A DNA stretch of 64,000 nucleotides from Gammaproteobacteria bacterium (GCA_016707425.1 JADJHU010000004.1:62001-126000), one strand, 5' to 3'; shown: positions 10,604 through 22,616, counted from the stretch's first letter. Numbers and translations are program-made. The notes: a model not told the origin generated them from the letters alone.

Positions 10604-10916
10604 TCAGATCGTCCGCCCAGACTGGGCATCGACCCGCACCGTCCATACACGGCCATCCGGGCTCAACAGCCGGAGGACGTAAACGGTGCGGCCCCGGTCC
10701 TCGCGTGTCTCCGCCCGCACCACCCGGGCGCCGAACTGGCGCTCCATGCGCTGCGATCGCCTCGTCGAGCGAGAGGCCCGCCGCAAGCGGCCGCGCCAGG
10801 ACCTGTTCGGGTACTTCGCCGGGTCCCCGCCCGGGCAGGTGTCCGGCATGGGCGCCGCCGCCCGTGAGCAGGGCGGCGGCGAAACAGACAGACAGATGGC
10901 GGGCAGCGGAGTGCAT
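10604..10916 (-). pseudogene. Small secreted PepSY-domain protein, frameshifted
   Basis: The N-terminal part (ATG 10916) reads as a signal peptide (MHSAARHLSVCFAAALLTGG, cleavage after AHA) followed by LSLDEAIAA. The C-terminal part, in another frame from about 10745, reads RQFGARVVRAETRED to WTVRVDAQSGRTI, a PepSY domain. Restoring one base gives a protein of about 104 residues. Short PepSY proteins often precede PhoPQ-type systems and are thought to modulate envelope proteases or sensing. Only 14 bp separate it from the regulator, so it is probably the first gene of that operon. Confidence 0.75.
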
Positions 10917-10964
10917 CGCGGAACCGATCCTACTGCAATCCCAGGACGACTGACTCACCGGTCA

Positions 10965-11570
10965 TCAATCAGGTTGCACATCCACCCGGACACGGATGCG
11001 CTCACCGGGGTCGTAGGGCAGCTGCGTGGCATAGCGCCGGCCGTAGTACTCGTAGGTGACGCGATAGGCGTCGACGCGCTCCTCCCAGCTTTCCACGTAG
11101 CGGGTGTCGCACCGCTCGACCGGGTAGCTCCGGGGCTCGGGGTCGTAGCCGCCATAGCGTTCGGGTTCGCGCCCCGCACTGCGCGCGGCGGCATCGTGGC
11201 CGATCGCCGCGCCAATGATCGCGCCCGCGACCGTCGCCGCACGCCTCCCGTCACCGCGCCCGATCTGGTTGCCCACGGCCGCGCCGATGACGCTGCCGAG
11301 GATCATCTGGCCGGCAGCACCGCGCGGGGGTTCTGCGCGAGGCGCGGGATAGCTTTCCTCATAGCGCGTTTCCACGTAGCACTCGCGGCGCGGCACACTG
11401 ACGCGCACCCGGCTCACGAGCGGTTCGACATCGATCACTCGCGCATAGTCGTAACCCGGGTCGCGTTCCGCCCTCGCATACCGGTCCCATCCCCGGTGGT
11501 TGCCTGCTGCGCTCTGCGCGACCAGCAGCAGTCCAGCGGCCACCACGCCGGTCGTGACTCTCGTGAACAT
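10965..11570 (-). CDS. Glycine-zipper 2TM envelope protein
   Basis: Secreted or outer-membrane-associated protein of 201 residues. It has a signal peptide (MFTRVTTGVVAAGLLLVAQSAAG) and a central glycine-zipper segment (ILGSVIGAAVGNQIGRGDGRR, then AATVAGAIIGAAIGHDAAA). The C-terminal part is rich in Tyr and charged residues, with a pair of cysteines (RRECYVE, VERCDTR). The glycine-zipper part resembles the Rickettsia 17-kDa antigen family. A perfect AAGGAGG Shine-Dalgarno 8 bases before the ATG suggests strong expression. The function is unknown; a structural or stress-related envelope role is likely. Confidence 0.8.
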   Translation of the reverse strand: MFTRVTTGVVAAGLLLVAQSAAGNHRGWDRYARAERDPGYDYARVIDVEPLVSRVRVSVPRRECYVETRYEESYPAPRAEPPRGAAGQMILGSVIGAAVGNQIGRGDGRRAATVAGAIIGAAIGHDAAARSAGREPERYGGYDPEPRSYPVERCDTRYVESWEERVDAYRVTYEYYGRRYATQLPYDPGERIRVRVDVQPD

Positions 11571-11671
11571 AATCGACCTCCTTCGTCTCTGCCGGCGGGC
11601 CGTGACGGATCACGTCCTTCTGCCGACCGTGGCGCCAACTTAGCGGAGGTGCGATGAATGCGTCCTGAACG

Positions 11672-12469
11672 TCAGATGCGTTCCTCGCGCTTGCTGTCTT
11701 CCCACAGTGCGTCCCATTCTCCGGGTGGGAGGTCTTCCAGCTCCCGTCCGCGCGCCACTGCCAGGGCTTCCATCCGGCGGAAGCGCCGCTCGAACTTGCG
11801 GTTCGCGGCGCGCAGCGCCGCCTCGGCATCGATTTCCAGGTGGCGCGCGAGGTTTGCCACCGTGAACAGGAGGTCGCCCAGCTCTTCGCGACAGCGTGCG
11901 GGCGATTCGCGGGCGGCGATCGCCGCGTCGAGCTCGGCGAGTTCCTCGGCGAGCTTGTCCCGCACGCCGGTGATGTCGGGCCAGTCGAAGCCGACGCGCG
12001 CCGCGCGTCGTCCGAGCTTGCCGGCGCGGATGAGCGCCGGCAGCGCCAGCGGGACGTTTGCGAGTACCCCGGATTCGCCAGCGGCCGCACGTTCCGCCGC
12101 CTTGGCTGTCTCCCAGGCACGCGATTGCGCGGTCGTGTCGCCGTGCGCCGTGCCACGGAAGACATGCGGGTGGCGCCGCTCGAGCTTGTCGACGATGCTG
12201 CGCACGACGTCCGCAAAGCGGAAAAGCAGGCTCTCTTCCGCGATGCGCGCATGGAAGACCACCTGAAACAGCAGATCGCCCAGCTCGTCGACCAGCCGCT
12301 TCGGGTCTGCACGCGCAATCGCGTCGGCCACCTCGTAGGCCTCTTCGATGGTGTACGGTGCGACGGACTCGAACGTCTGCTCGCGATCCCATGGACAACC
12401 GTCCGTGGGATCCCGGAGCCGCGCCATGATCGCCAGCAGCCGCTCGACTGCGCGTGCCGCCTCGCTCAA
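11672..12469 (-). CDS. mazG: Nucleoside triphosphate pyrophosphohydrolase MazG
   Basis: Hydrolyses NTPs to NMP and PPi and in E. coli also lowers (p)ppGpp. The 265-residue protein has the two MazG repeats: the N-terminal one with DGCPWDREQTFES and IEEAYEVADAI...ELGDLLFQVVFHA, and the C-terminal one with KLAEELAELDAAI...EELGDLLFTVANLAR. Both show the EExxE and ExxD metal-binding pattern. Its length matches E. coli MazG (263). The start overlaps the stop of the Nudix gene by 4 bp, so the two nucleotide-sanitising genes are translationally coupled. Confidence 0.95.
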   Translation of the reverse strand: MSEAARAVERLLAIMARLRDPTDGCPWDREQTFESVAPYTIEEAYEVADAIARADPKRLVDELGDLLFQVVFHARIAEESLLFRFADVVRSIVDKLERRHPHVFRGTAHGDTTAQSRAWETAKAAERAAAGESGVLANVPLALPALIRAGKLGRRAARVGFDWPDITGVRDKLAEELAELDAAIAARESPARCREELGDLLFTVANLARHLEIDAEAALRAANRKFERRFRRMEALAVARGRELEDLPPGEWDALWEDSKREERI

Positions 12470-13134
12470 GGCGGGGCCTCGAGTGCCACCATCCGATAGA
12501 AGGTCAGGAGCATCCCGGCGGTTGCGCCCCAGATATTGCGTCCGCCGAAGGGGATGTCGGTGAGCTCGAGCTCGAGCTCACCGAAGGCGCGACGGCGGCG
12601 CACGTGGTTCGCAGGATCGAAGATGTAGGAGAGCGGTACCTCGAATGTCGATTGCACCTCGGTGACATCGAGATCGAGTGAGAATGCGTCGCGTACGAAA
12701 CCCACGACCGGCGTGACCCGGTAGCCACTCACGATCACGTGATCCGGCAGGTAGCCTGCCACCGTCACGAGCTCGCGCCCGAGCCCGATCTCCTCCTCCG
12801 TCTCGCGCAGTGCCGTCGCCAGCGGGTTTGCATCCTGCGCCTCCATGCGCCCGCCCGGAAAGGAGATCTGACCTGCGTGGTTCTTGAGATGTGTGGCACG
12901 CTGTGTGAGCAGCACCGTGAGTCCCTCGGGACGCTCGATGAGGGGCACGAGCACGGCGGCCGGCACGAGCCGGGTTGGATAGAATTCGCGCAGCTTCGCG
13001 CTCAGCTCCGCGCCGAGTCCGGACACACGCCATTCCTCGATCTCGTGCGCCGGCGCGCTGCCGCCGAGCCGCGCAGTGATTCGCGCATGCCAGTCGATCC
13101 GTCCCGCGTCATCGGCTGCCGCACCGGGCCTCAT
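12466..13134 (-). CDS. Nudix hydrolase, CoA pyrophosphatase type (NudL-like)
   Basis: Predicted to hydrolyse coenzyme A or its derivatives to 4'-phosphopantetheine and ADP. The 222-residue protein carries the motif found upstream of the Nudix box in the CoA-specific group (LLTQRATHLKNHAGQISFPGG), followed by the Nudix box ending ATALRETEEEIGL. Family length in E. coli (NudL) is about 190; the extra residues are N-terminal, so a later start is possible. It is coupled to mazG by a 4-bp overlap. Confidence 0.88.
   Translation of the reverse strand: MRPGAAADDAGRIDWHARITARLGGSAPAHEIEEWRVSGLGAELSAKLREFYPTRLVPAAVLVPLIERPEGLTVLLTQRATHLKNHAGQISFPGGRMEAQDANPLATALRETEEEIGLGRELVTVAGYLPDHVIVSGYRVTPVVGFVRDAFSLDLDVTEVQSTFEVPLSYIFDPANHVRRRRAFGELELELTDIPFGGRNIWGATAGMLLTFYRMVALEAPP
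12557..12584. repeat. 28-bp perfect palindrome inside the Nudix gene
   Basis: TCGGTGAGCTCGAG is followed directly by its reverse complement with no spacer. It encodes the Glu-Leu repeat ELELEL of the Nudix protein. It may simply reflect alternating GAG and CTC codons. Confidence 0.6.
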
Positions 13135-13200
13135 GTCCTTCTGGTCGCTCAGGTCAGCCTCCGCCCTGTCCGCTGTCCGGAAGGCCGCCGCGCGTGAGCG

Positions 13201-14553
13201 CTAGCGGATCGAGCAAGTGCCCGAGTTGTTCGCCGGCAGTCCGGTGAGCTGCTGCGCGATCTCCCGGATCGGTCGACCTTCTGCGTATGCCTGTTTGGCA
13301 ATGGCTGCGCCCTTTTCATAGCCGATGACCGGGTTGAGCGCCGTGACCAGGATGGGATTGCGCTCGAGCGCTCCGGCCAGGCGCCCGCCGTTCACCGTAA
13401 AGCCGCTGAGCGCGCGGTCTGCCAGCAGGCGCAGCGCACCGGCGAGCAGGCGCAGGCTTTCGAGGAGGTCGTAGGCGATCACCGGCAGCATCACGTTCAG
13501 CTGGAAGTTACCCGATGCGCCGGCAATCGTGATGGTGGCGTCGTTGCCGATCACCTGTGCCGCCACCATTGCAGCGGCCTCCGGCACCACCGGGTTGACC
13601 TTCCCGGGCATGATGCTGCTGCCCGGCTGCAGTGCCGGAAGCGAAATCTCGCCGAGGCCCGCGAGCGGTCCGCTGTTCATCCAGCGCAGGTCATTGGCGA
13701 TCTTCATGAGACTCACGGCGAGGACCTTGAGTGCACCGGACAATTCCACGGCGGTATCCTGGCTCGAGAGCGCCTCGAAGTAATTGCTGCTCGGCCCGAA
13801 GGGTATCCCTGTGAGCGTTGCGAGTGCCGCACAGAAGGCCGTCCCGAAGCCTGGCGCCGCGTTGATGCCGGTGCCGACGGCCGTGCCGCCCTGCGCAAGG
13901 GCGAGCAGACGCGGTTCGACGGCCATGAGCCGTGCACGGCCGTGTTCCATCTGGCTGCGCCACCCGGAGAGCTCCTGCCCAAGGGTCAGGGGCATCGCAT
14001 CCATGAGATGCGTCCGCCCGGTCTTCACGACCGCCCCCAGCTCGCGCTCCCTCCGGGCAAGGACCTCGATGAGACGGGCGATCGCCGGCAGCAGCTCTTC
14101 ACGCAGTACGAGCGTGGCACTGAGGTGAATGGCCGTCGGGATCACGTCGTTGCTGCTCTGGCTCATGTTGACGTGATCGTTCGGGTGCACCGGGCGCCCG
14201 AGGCGGGCGCTCGCGAGGTGCGCAATCACCTCGTTGGCGTTCATGTTGGTGCTGGTGCCCGAGCCGGTCTGGAACACGTCGAGCGGAAACTGCGAATCGT
14301 GGTCACCCTGCGCCACTTCGCCTGCCGCGGCCTCGATCGCGCGTGCCACCTCCGCGTCGAGCAGCCCGAGGCGGGCATTCGTCCCGGCCGCGCAGCGCTT
14401 GATCAGCCCCAGCGCCCGGATGAAGGCGCGTGGCATCCGCAGGCCGCTGATCGGGAAATTCCTGCGGGCCCGTTCCGTCTGCGCTCCCCAGAGCGCTTCC
14501 GCGGGGACCTCGAGCTCACCCATGCTGTCACGCTCGATGCGGGATGAGGTCAT
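13201..14553 (-). CDS. fumC: Class II fumarate hydratase (C-terminus probably frameshifted)
   Basis: Oxygen-stable fumarase, interconverting fumarate and malate in the TCA cycle. The 450-residue reading includes the signature GSSIMPGKVNP, the active-site segment TGSGTSTNMNANEV, and SSNDVIPTAIH. The protein ends abruptly as QLTGLPANNSGTCSIR. One base in another frame the same DNA reads LGHLLDPLALT, the usual FumC tail (LLDP..MT), and would run to a stop at 13154. A single-base error near 13222 is the likely cause, so the true 3' end is probably 13154. It lies divergent to purB. Confidence 0.93.
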   Translation of the reverse strand: MTSSRIERDSMGELEVPAEALWGAQTERARRNFPISGLRMPRAFIRALGLIKRCAAGTNARLGLLDAEVARAIEAAAGEVAQGDHDSQFPLDVFQTGSGTSTNMNANEVIAHLASARLGRPVHPNDHVNMSQSSNDVIPTAIHLSATLVLREELLPAIARLIEVLARRERELGAVVKTGRTHLMDAMPLTLGQELSGWRSQMEHGRARLMAVEPRLLALAQGGTAVGTGINAAPGFGTAFCAALATLTGIPFGPSSNYFEALSSQDTAVELSGALKVLAVSLMKIANDLRWMNSGPLAGLGEISLPALQPGSSIMPGKVNPVVPEAAAMVAAQVIGNDATITIAGASGNFQLNVMLPVIAYDLLESLRLLAGALRLLADRALSGFTVNGGRLAGALERNPILVTALNPVIGYEKGAAIAKQAYAEGRPIREIAQQLTGLPANNSGTCSIR

Positions 14554-14667
14554 GTCGTGATGACTCCATCGGCCGAAGCCGTGTGAGGACGGGGCGTTCG
14601 CGGCCGGACGCGTCCCGGTTTACGCTATGATTTCAGCATCGTACCACTCAGACTCCCCATTCGCCGC

Positions 14668-16032
14668 ATGACTGACCGAGCCATCGATGCACTCTCGCCC
14701 GTGGACGGGCGCTACCGCGCGACAGTCGAACCGCTGCGCGAGCTGCTCTCCGAGGCAGGCCTGATCCGCGAGCGTATCCGTATCGAGGCGGAGTGGCTGC
14801 TGCATCTCGCGACTCACGCGCCGCAGCTCGTGCGCGACTCATTGCCGCAGCGCCTGCTGGTGCGCGCACGCGAACTGGCCGCGTCGCCGCAACCCGGTGC
14901 GGCAGAAGCAGTCAAGGGGATCGAGAGAGCGATCAATCACGACGTGAAGGCGGTCGAGTATTTCGTGCGCGCCGAGCTCGAGGCCTGTGCTGCGACACCG
15001 GCTGCGCTCGAGCTGGTGCACTTCGGCTGCACGTCCGAGGACGTCAACAACACGAGCTATGCGCGACTGCTGGCACGTGCACGTGCCATCCTGCTCGAGG
15101 TGCTCGATGGGCTGGTGACCTCGCTGGCCGGCGAGGCGCACCGTCACGCCGCACTGGCCATGCTCGCCCGCACGCACGGCCAGCCCGCCAGCCCTACGAC
15201 GCTCGGCAAGGAGCTGGCCAACGTCGTTGCCCGGCTGCGGCGTGCGAGGCGGCGCTTCGCCGCTGTGGAGATTCTCGGCAAGTGGAACGGTGCGGTCGGC
15301 AATTTCAATGCCCATGCGGCGGCGGTGCCGTCGCTCGACTGGCGCGCGATCGGCGCCAGCTTCGTGCGCGCCCTGGGACTGGAACCGAATCCGTACACCA
15401 CGCAGATCGAGCCGCACGACTGGATCGGCGAATACTGCGATGCCGTCGCGGCGGTAAACGTCGTGCTCCTCGACTTCGCGCGCGATGTGTGGGGCTATGT
15501 TGCCCTGGGCTACCTGCGTCAGCGCCCGGTCGCGGGCGAGGTCGGCTCCTCGACCATGCCGCACAAGGTCAATCCGATCGACTTCGAGAACGCCGAAGGC
15601 AACCTGGGGGTCGCCAACGCGCTCCTGCGACACTTCGCCGAGAAGCTTCCGGTATCGCGCTGGCAGCGCGATCTCACCGACTCGACCGTGCAGCGCAATC
15701 TCGGCGTCGCCCTCGGTCACAGTCTCATCGCCTGGCACTCGGTCGCGCGCGGGCTCGGCAAGCTCGAGCCGGATGACGCACGTCTGGCGGCCGACCTCGA
15801 GGGGGCGTGGGAAGTCCTCGGCGAGGCCGTACAGACAGTCCTGCGGGCAGCCGGTGTGCCCGGCGGGTATGAACGGCTGAAGACCTTCACGCGTGGCCGG
15901 GCGATCGATGCGGCTGCTCTGGCTCGCTTCGTCGAGTCCCTGCCCCTGCCCGAAGAGGAGCGCGCCCGGCTGCGACGCCTGCGCCCGAGGGATTACATCG
16001 GGCTTGCGGCCGTGCTCGCTGCCGAGGTCTGA
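14668..16032 (+). CDS. purB: Adenylosuccinate lyase
   Basis: Cleaves SAICAR to AICAR and adenylosuccinate to AMP in purine synthesis. The 454-residue protein matches the gammaproteobacterial PurB length (456). It has the family signature SSTMPHKVNPIDFENAEGN, plus the upstream elements HFGCTSEDVNNTSYA and ARTHGQPASPTTLGKE. The first ATG (14668) is used. A TATGAT box lies at 14626-14631. The gene heads a plus-strand run with nudJ and mnmA further on, similar to the E. coli neighbourhood, although hflD is absent. Confidence 0.96.
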   Translation: MTDRAIDALSPVDGRYRATVEPLRELLSEAGLIRERIRIEAEWLLHLATHAPQLVRDSLPQRLLVRARELAASPQPGAAEAVKGIERAINHDVKAVEYFVRAELEACAATPAALELVHFGCTSEDVNNTSYARLLARARAILLEVLDGLVTSLAGEAHRHAALAMLARTHGQPASPTTLGKELANVVARLRRARRRFAAVEILGKWNGAVGNFNAHAAAVPSLDWRAIGASFVRALGLEPNPYTTQIEPHDWIGEYCDAVAAVNVVLLDFARDVWGYVALGYLRQRPVAGEVGSSTMPHKVNPIDFENAEGNLGVANALLRHFAEKLPVSRWQRDLTDSTVQRNLGVALGHSLIAWHSVARGLGKLEPDDARLAADLEGAWEVLGEAVQTVLRAAGVPGGYERLKTFTRGRAIDAAALARFVESLPLPEEERARLRRLRPRDYIGLAAVLAAEV

Positions 16033-16184
16033 AGTCCTCGAAAGTGCGAACTGCACCCCGCTTTTTCTTCCCGGCCGGCATTGTCGCCGGAGGAAACGTG
16101 ACCGGATCGTCGCGGCATGCCCCGCGTGCGTGCATACGATACGCGTGGGCATTCCACGCCAGGCCATCGAACGCGGCTCAGCTG

Positions 16185-16718
16185 ATGAGTTCCGGGGAAA
16201 TCGCGCCAGATCCGTTGACCGTGCCTGCGGGCGACTCACCCGGAATCCTGACGGTGGTGTCCTCGCTCGAGGAGCTCCGCACGGCCGTGACCACGGTGGC
16301 GAGCCGCGCGCAACGACTCATGTCCATCTGCACGCCCGACCTCGAGCCGGAGCTCTACGACCAGCCCGCGTTCCTGGAGATCGTGAAGCGTCTCGTGCTC
16401 GCACGCCGCTTCGCGAAGGTGCGCGTGCTGCTCGGGGATTCGACACGACTCCTGCGCGACGGTAACCGCTTCGTCGCAATGGGCCGGCGGCTGACAAGCT
16501 GCATCGACATCCGGATCATCCAGACACCGCTTCCGCAGCGTGCCGCCGCCTATCTGATCGCGGACGACCGGGCGATCGTCTATCGTACGCGTTCGGACTG
16601 CTGGAACGGGATCGCGGCATTCGACAACCCCGCCGTGGCGCGGGTGCACCTCGCTGAATTCGACGCGGCCTGGGATGCCAATGCCCCCGATCACGGCCTG
16701 CGCACGGCATACAGATGA
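16185..16718 (+). CDS. Conserved protein, possibly PLD-like (DUF7931-type), function unknown
   Basis: A 177-residue protein read from the ATG at 16185 (MSSGEIAPDPLTVPAGD). The frame is open further upstream, but those 47 codons look non-native. The visible pattern is a segment SRAQRLMSICTPDLEPELYD followed by an alternating strand/helix arrangement (AKVRVLLGDSTRLLRDGNRF, IDIRIIQTPLPQRAAAYLIADDRAIVYR). This recalls the phospholipase D-like fold of proteins found near GNAT genes in gammaproteobacteria. No HxK motif is visible, so catalysis is doubtful. It lies 13 bp before nudJ. The assignment is from memory of family patterns and is uncertain. Confidence 0.55.
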   Translation: MSSGEIAPDPLTVPAGDSPGILTVVSSLEELRTAVTTVASRAQRLMSICTPDLEPELYDQPAFLEIVKRLVLARRFAKVRVLLGDSTRLLRDGNRFVAMGRRLTSCIDIRIIQTPLPQRAAAYLIADDRAIVYRTRSDCWNGIAAFDNPAVARVHLAEFDAAWDANAPDHGLRTAYR

Positions 16719-16731
16719 GCACGCGGCTGCG

Positions 16732-17214
16732 ATGAATCTGAAGCCGGACGTCACGGTCGCGGCAGTCGTCGCCCGCAGCGGTCGCTTCCTCTTCGTCGAG
16801 GAGGCAATCCATGGGAAGCTGCTCCTCAATCAGCCCGCGGGTCATGTCGAAGAAGGTGAGACCCTCCTCGATGCCGTCGTGCGCGAAGCGCGCGAGGAGT
16901 CGGCCTGGCGCTTCGTACCGCGGCATCTGCTCGGTGTCTATCTCTGGCGCAACCCGGCGACCCGCCGCGCCATCCTGCGCTTCGCCTTCACGGGCACCGT
17001 CGCGGACCATGATGCCAGCCAGATGCTCGACCGCGGCATCGAGCGTACGGTCTGGCTCGGCCGGGAGCAGCTGCTTGCGAACAGCGGACGCCTGCGCAGC
17101 CCGCTGGTGCTGCGCTGCGTGGACGACTACCTGCGAGGCGCACGTCTGCCGCTCGAATCGGTGGCCTGCCTCGATCTCGAGACGGCGCCTGAGGCGCAGG
17201 CCATAGCCGTCTGA
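16732..17214 (+). CDS. nudJ: Nudix hydrolase NudJ-like phosphatase
   Basis: E. coli NudJ hydrolyses nucleoside di- and triphosphates and the thiamine precursor HMP-PP. The 160-residue protein has the Nudix box GHVEEGETLLDAVVREAREE preceded by LLLNQPAGH, both typical of NudJ. The ATG at 16732 was chosen because MNLKPDVTVAAVV fits the family N-terminus. Synteny supports the call: mnmA follows 43 bp downstream, as in many gammaproteobacteria. Confidence 0.85.
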   Translation: MNLKPDVTVAAVVARSGRFLFVEEAIHGKLLLNQPAGHVEEGETLLDAVVREAREESAWRFVPRHLLGVYLWRNPATRRAILRFAFTGTVADHDASQMLDRGIERTVWLGREQLLANSGRLRSPLVLRCVDDYLRGARLPLESVACLDLETAPEAQAIAV

Positions 17215-17245
17215 TCCCGACGGCACCCTGCATCCGGGGCGTGCC

Positions 17246-17251
17246 TATAAT
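17246..17251 (+). promoter_or_regulatory. Perfect TATAAT -10 box abutting mnmA
   Basis: TATAAT ends 6 bases before the mnmA ATG at 17258. With the usual spacing, transcription would start at or within a base or two of the start codon. The transcript would then be leaderless or nearly so. No convincing -35 box is visible. Confidence 0.5.
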
Positions 17252-17257
17252 CCGCCG

Positions 17258-18393
17258 ATGCGCGTGGTCGTCGCCCTTTCCGGCGGAGTGGATTCCGCCG
17301 TTGCGGCGCTCCTGCTGAAGGAGCGTGGCTTTGAGGTGCAGGGCCTCTTCATGAGCAACTGGGAGGAGGACGACGATGCCTACTGCACCGCGGCGCGCGA
17401 CTTCCAGGATGCCCGCGCGGTGGCTGCCGAGCTCGGCATTCCTCTGCATCGCGTGAGCTTCGCGTCTGAATACCGCGAGCGCGTATTCGCGCACTTCCTC
17501 GCAGAGCATCGTGCCGGACGCACCCCCAACCCGGACGTGTTGTGTAATCGGGAGATCAAGTTCGGCGACTGCCTGCGGCATGCCCGCCGCCTCGGTGCCG
17601 AGCGTCTGGCAACCGGTCACTATGCGCGCCTCGCAACGGTGCAGGACGGGATCGGTCTCTTCACCGCGCGTGACGAGGACAAGGATCAGACGTACTTCCT
17701 GCACGCCGTGCCGCGCCAACAGTTCACTCATGCCCTCTTCCCTCTCGGCGGGCTGCTGAAGGCCGAGGTTCGCGAACACGCGCGCCGCGCGGGACTTCCG
17801 GTATTCGACAAGCCCGACAGCACCGGCATCTGCTTCATCGGTGAGCGTCCGTATCGCGAATTCCTCGCCCGTTATCTCGCCGAGAACCCGGGTCCCATCG
17901 AAACGCCGGACGGCGTTCGCCTCGGAACACATCGCGGTCTCGCTTTCTATACGCTGGGCCAGCGTGCGGGACTCGAGATCGGCGGGCAGCGCGGCCGCGC
18001 CGAGCTCCCGTGGTATGCGGCAGCGAAAGACGCTGCACACAATACTCTGGTGGTCGTCCAGGGCCACGATCACCCACGGCTGTTCACACAGACACTGTGC
18101 ACAGGGCCAGTGAACTGGCTCGCCCCCCCGGCCGGGGAAGGGGCTCGCGTCACGGTCCGATGCCGCCACCGCCAGGCACGACAACCCGCGCGCGTCGCGC
18201 ATCTCGGCCCCGACCTGCGCGTGCTCTTCGAGCAACCGCAGCGGGCGGTCACGCCCGGTCAGTACGCGGTGTTCTACGATGGCGAGCGCTGCCTCGGCGG
18301 CGCCGTAATCGAGTCGCTGGAGCCCATGAGGGCCGATATAATTCAATATTCTCAGGAGCCGGCACATTCGACGGCTCCTTCCGTGGAGGATGC

Positions 18394-18397
<4 letters not shown>
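17258..18397 (+). CDS. mnmA: tRNA-specific 2-thiouridylase MnmA
   Basis: Catalyses sulfur transfer to U34 of Lys, Glu and Gln tRNAs. The 379-residue protein has the PP-loop ALSGGVDSAVAALLL at the N-terminus. The two catalytic cysteines are visible as NPDVLCNREIKFG and STGICFIGERPY. The C-terminal beta-barrel region follows, with a slightly long tail (SQEPAHSTAPSVEDA). The stop overlaps the acnA start by 4 bp, an unusual pairing that couples tRNA thiolation to aconitase. Confidence 0.96.
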
Positions 18398-21087
<2,690 letters not shown>

Positions 21088-21160
21088 TGGCCTCGGGCCT
21101 GCGCTGATCGGGGCGCTATCGTCGGGGGCGAAGCCGGAGTCGTGCGAGGTCGACGTCCGC

Positions 21161-21805
21161 GTGCGCATCGCCATCTTCGATCTCGACGGCACCGTCAGCC
21201 GCAGGGACACGTTCCTGCCCTTCGTGCTGTCCTGCGTGCGGGCGCAGCCGAAACGGCTCTGCGGCCTGCTGCGCGTGCCACCCGCCCTTCTGCGCTATGT
21301 CTGGCGGCGTGACCGTGGAGAGCTGAAATGTTCAGTGATCCGGAGCGTGCTCGGCGGTCTGACGCGCGCCGAGATGGCTGGGCTCGGCGAACGCTTCGTC
21401 GCACGGCTCGTGCCTCGCGGTCTCTTTCCGGCAGCCCTCGACGCCATCGATGGGCACCGCCGCGCAGGGGACCGTCTGGTGCTGCTGTCGGCGAGTCCCG
21501 ACCTCTACGTGCCGTTCATTGCCCGGCGGCTGGGCTTTGACGAGGCAATCTGTACGGGTGTCCTGTGGCAGATGGAGAGGCTCCATGGCAGCCTCACCAC
21601 GCCCAACCGCCGGGGCGAGGAAAAGGCGCGGTGCCTGCAGATGCTCCGCGCAGCCCACCCGGGCTGCGAAATCCATGCCTATGGCAACAGCACGGGCGAT
21701 CTCCCGCATCTCCTCCTTGCTGACGTCGCCACCCTCGTGAATCCGCATGGCGGGTTGCGCAAGCTTGGGACACGCCACGGGGTGCGCTGCGTTGAGTGGC
21801 GGTGA
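21161..21805 (+). CDS. HAD superfamily IB hydrolase (SerB-like)
   Basis: Probable phosphatase of HAD subfamily IB. From a GTG at 21161 (with GAGG a few bases upstream) the 214-residue protein starts VRIAIFDLDGTVSRRD, which holds the nucleophile and acid/base Asp residues of motif I. Motif II is LLSASPDLYV. The acidic motif is AYGNSTGDLPHLLLAD. A helical cap lies between motifs I and II. The substrate is unknown; relatives act on phosphoserine or phospholipid precursors. An ATG at 21047, inside acnA, is an alternative start but would add a non-conserved leader. Confidence 0.82.
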   Translation: MRIAIFDLDGTVSRRDTFLPFVLSCVRAQPKRLCGLLRVPPALLRYVWRRDRGELKCSVIRSVLGGLTRAEMAGLGERFVARLVPRGLFPAALDAIDGHRRAGDRLVLLSASPDLYVPFIARRLGFDEAICTGVLWQMERLHGSLTTPNRRGEEKARCLQMLRAAHPGCEIHAYGNSTGDLPHLLLADVATLVNPHGGLRKLGTRHGVRCVEWR

Positions 21806-21833
21806 ATCGCCCGTACGAAGTCATACCGGCGGC

Positions 21834-22572
21834 TCACGGAGCGCCTTCTCCAAAAACCCAGCGGGGCACTTTCCGCCATCCGGCGAGCAGCTCGCGGTCG
21901 AGCGCGCGGTATTCGGGACAGAAGCGTGCCACGCACTGCCAGAAACGCACTCCGTGGTGCATGTGGCGTGTGTGTACCAGCTCATGCACCAGCAGGTAGC
22001 GCACGACTTCTGGACGCTGGAACATGAGGCAGCAGTTCAGGCTGATCGTGCCGCGGACCGAGCAGCTGCCCCAGCGGCTGCGCTGGCGTCGTACCGTGAG
22101 CCGCGTAGTCGTCGCCACACTCGCCCGCCACTTCCGCCAGCCGGACCCCGAGGTGATCCTGCGCGTGCCGGATCAGCCAGGTGCGCAGCACGCGGCGCAG
22201 GTGTTCGCCGTCCTTCAGGTGCCCGCTGACTTCGAGCAGGCCGCCACGCACCCGCGCCTGTCCGGCGCGCCGTGGTGCGCCGGACAGGTGCACACGAAGG
22301 GCTTCCCCACTCGCCGCAAGCACCACCTGCTGCGGCGGAAAGGGCTCGGGCGGCGGGGCGGCCCGCCGCGCGGCCTCGCGGCGCCGGGCTATCCACTCGC
22401 CGTGCCGTGACACGAAAGCCTCGACCGCACGCGGCGTGGTGCTCCGGGGAACGACGATCTCGACGCGCCCGTCGGCGAACACTTTCGCACTGAGCCGCCG
22501 GGCTCGCGCACTCTCGCGCAGCTGCCAGGTGTGGCCGCAGGACGGATCGTCGAAGAGCACCAGTTGCACCAT
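21834..22572 (-). pseudogene. YgjP/SprT-type (DUF45) metallopeptidase, frameshifted
   Basis: The N-terminal portion starts MVQLVLFDDPSCGHTWQLRES (ATG 22572) and reaches LAEVAGECGDDY. The C-terminal portion in a second frame reads RLTVRRQRSRWGSCS, then LLVHELVHTRHMHHGVRFW. The latter is the zinc-binding HExxH...H signature of this family, with the family's WGSCS motif ahead of it. One base near 22098 separates the frames. All catalytic elements are encoded, so a sequencing error is as likely as inactivation. It lies convergent to the HAD gene and divergent from tatD. Confidence 0.85.
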
Positions 22573-22616
22573 CGCTGACGGACTCCCTCCCGCGGGGATC
22601 GCCACCTTGCCTGCCG

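Noticed and set aside
16044..16184. N-terminal extension of the PLD-like protein from the ATG at 16044
   Set aside because: The 47 added residues (RFFFPAGIVAGG and on) are Arg/Ala-rich and unlike a domain or signal peptide. The ATG at 16185 is better placed.
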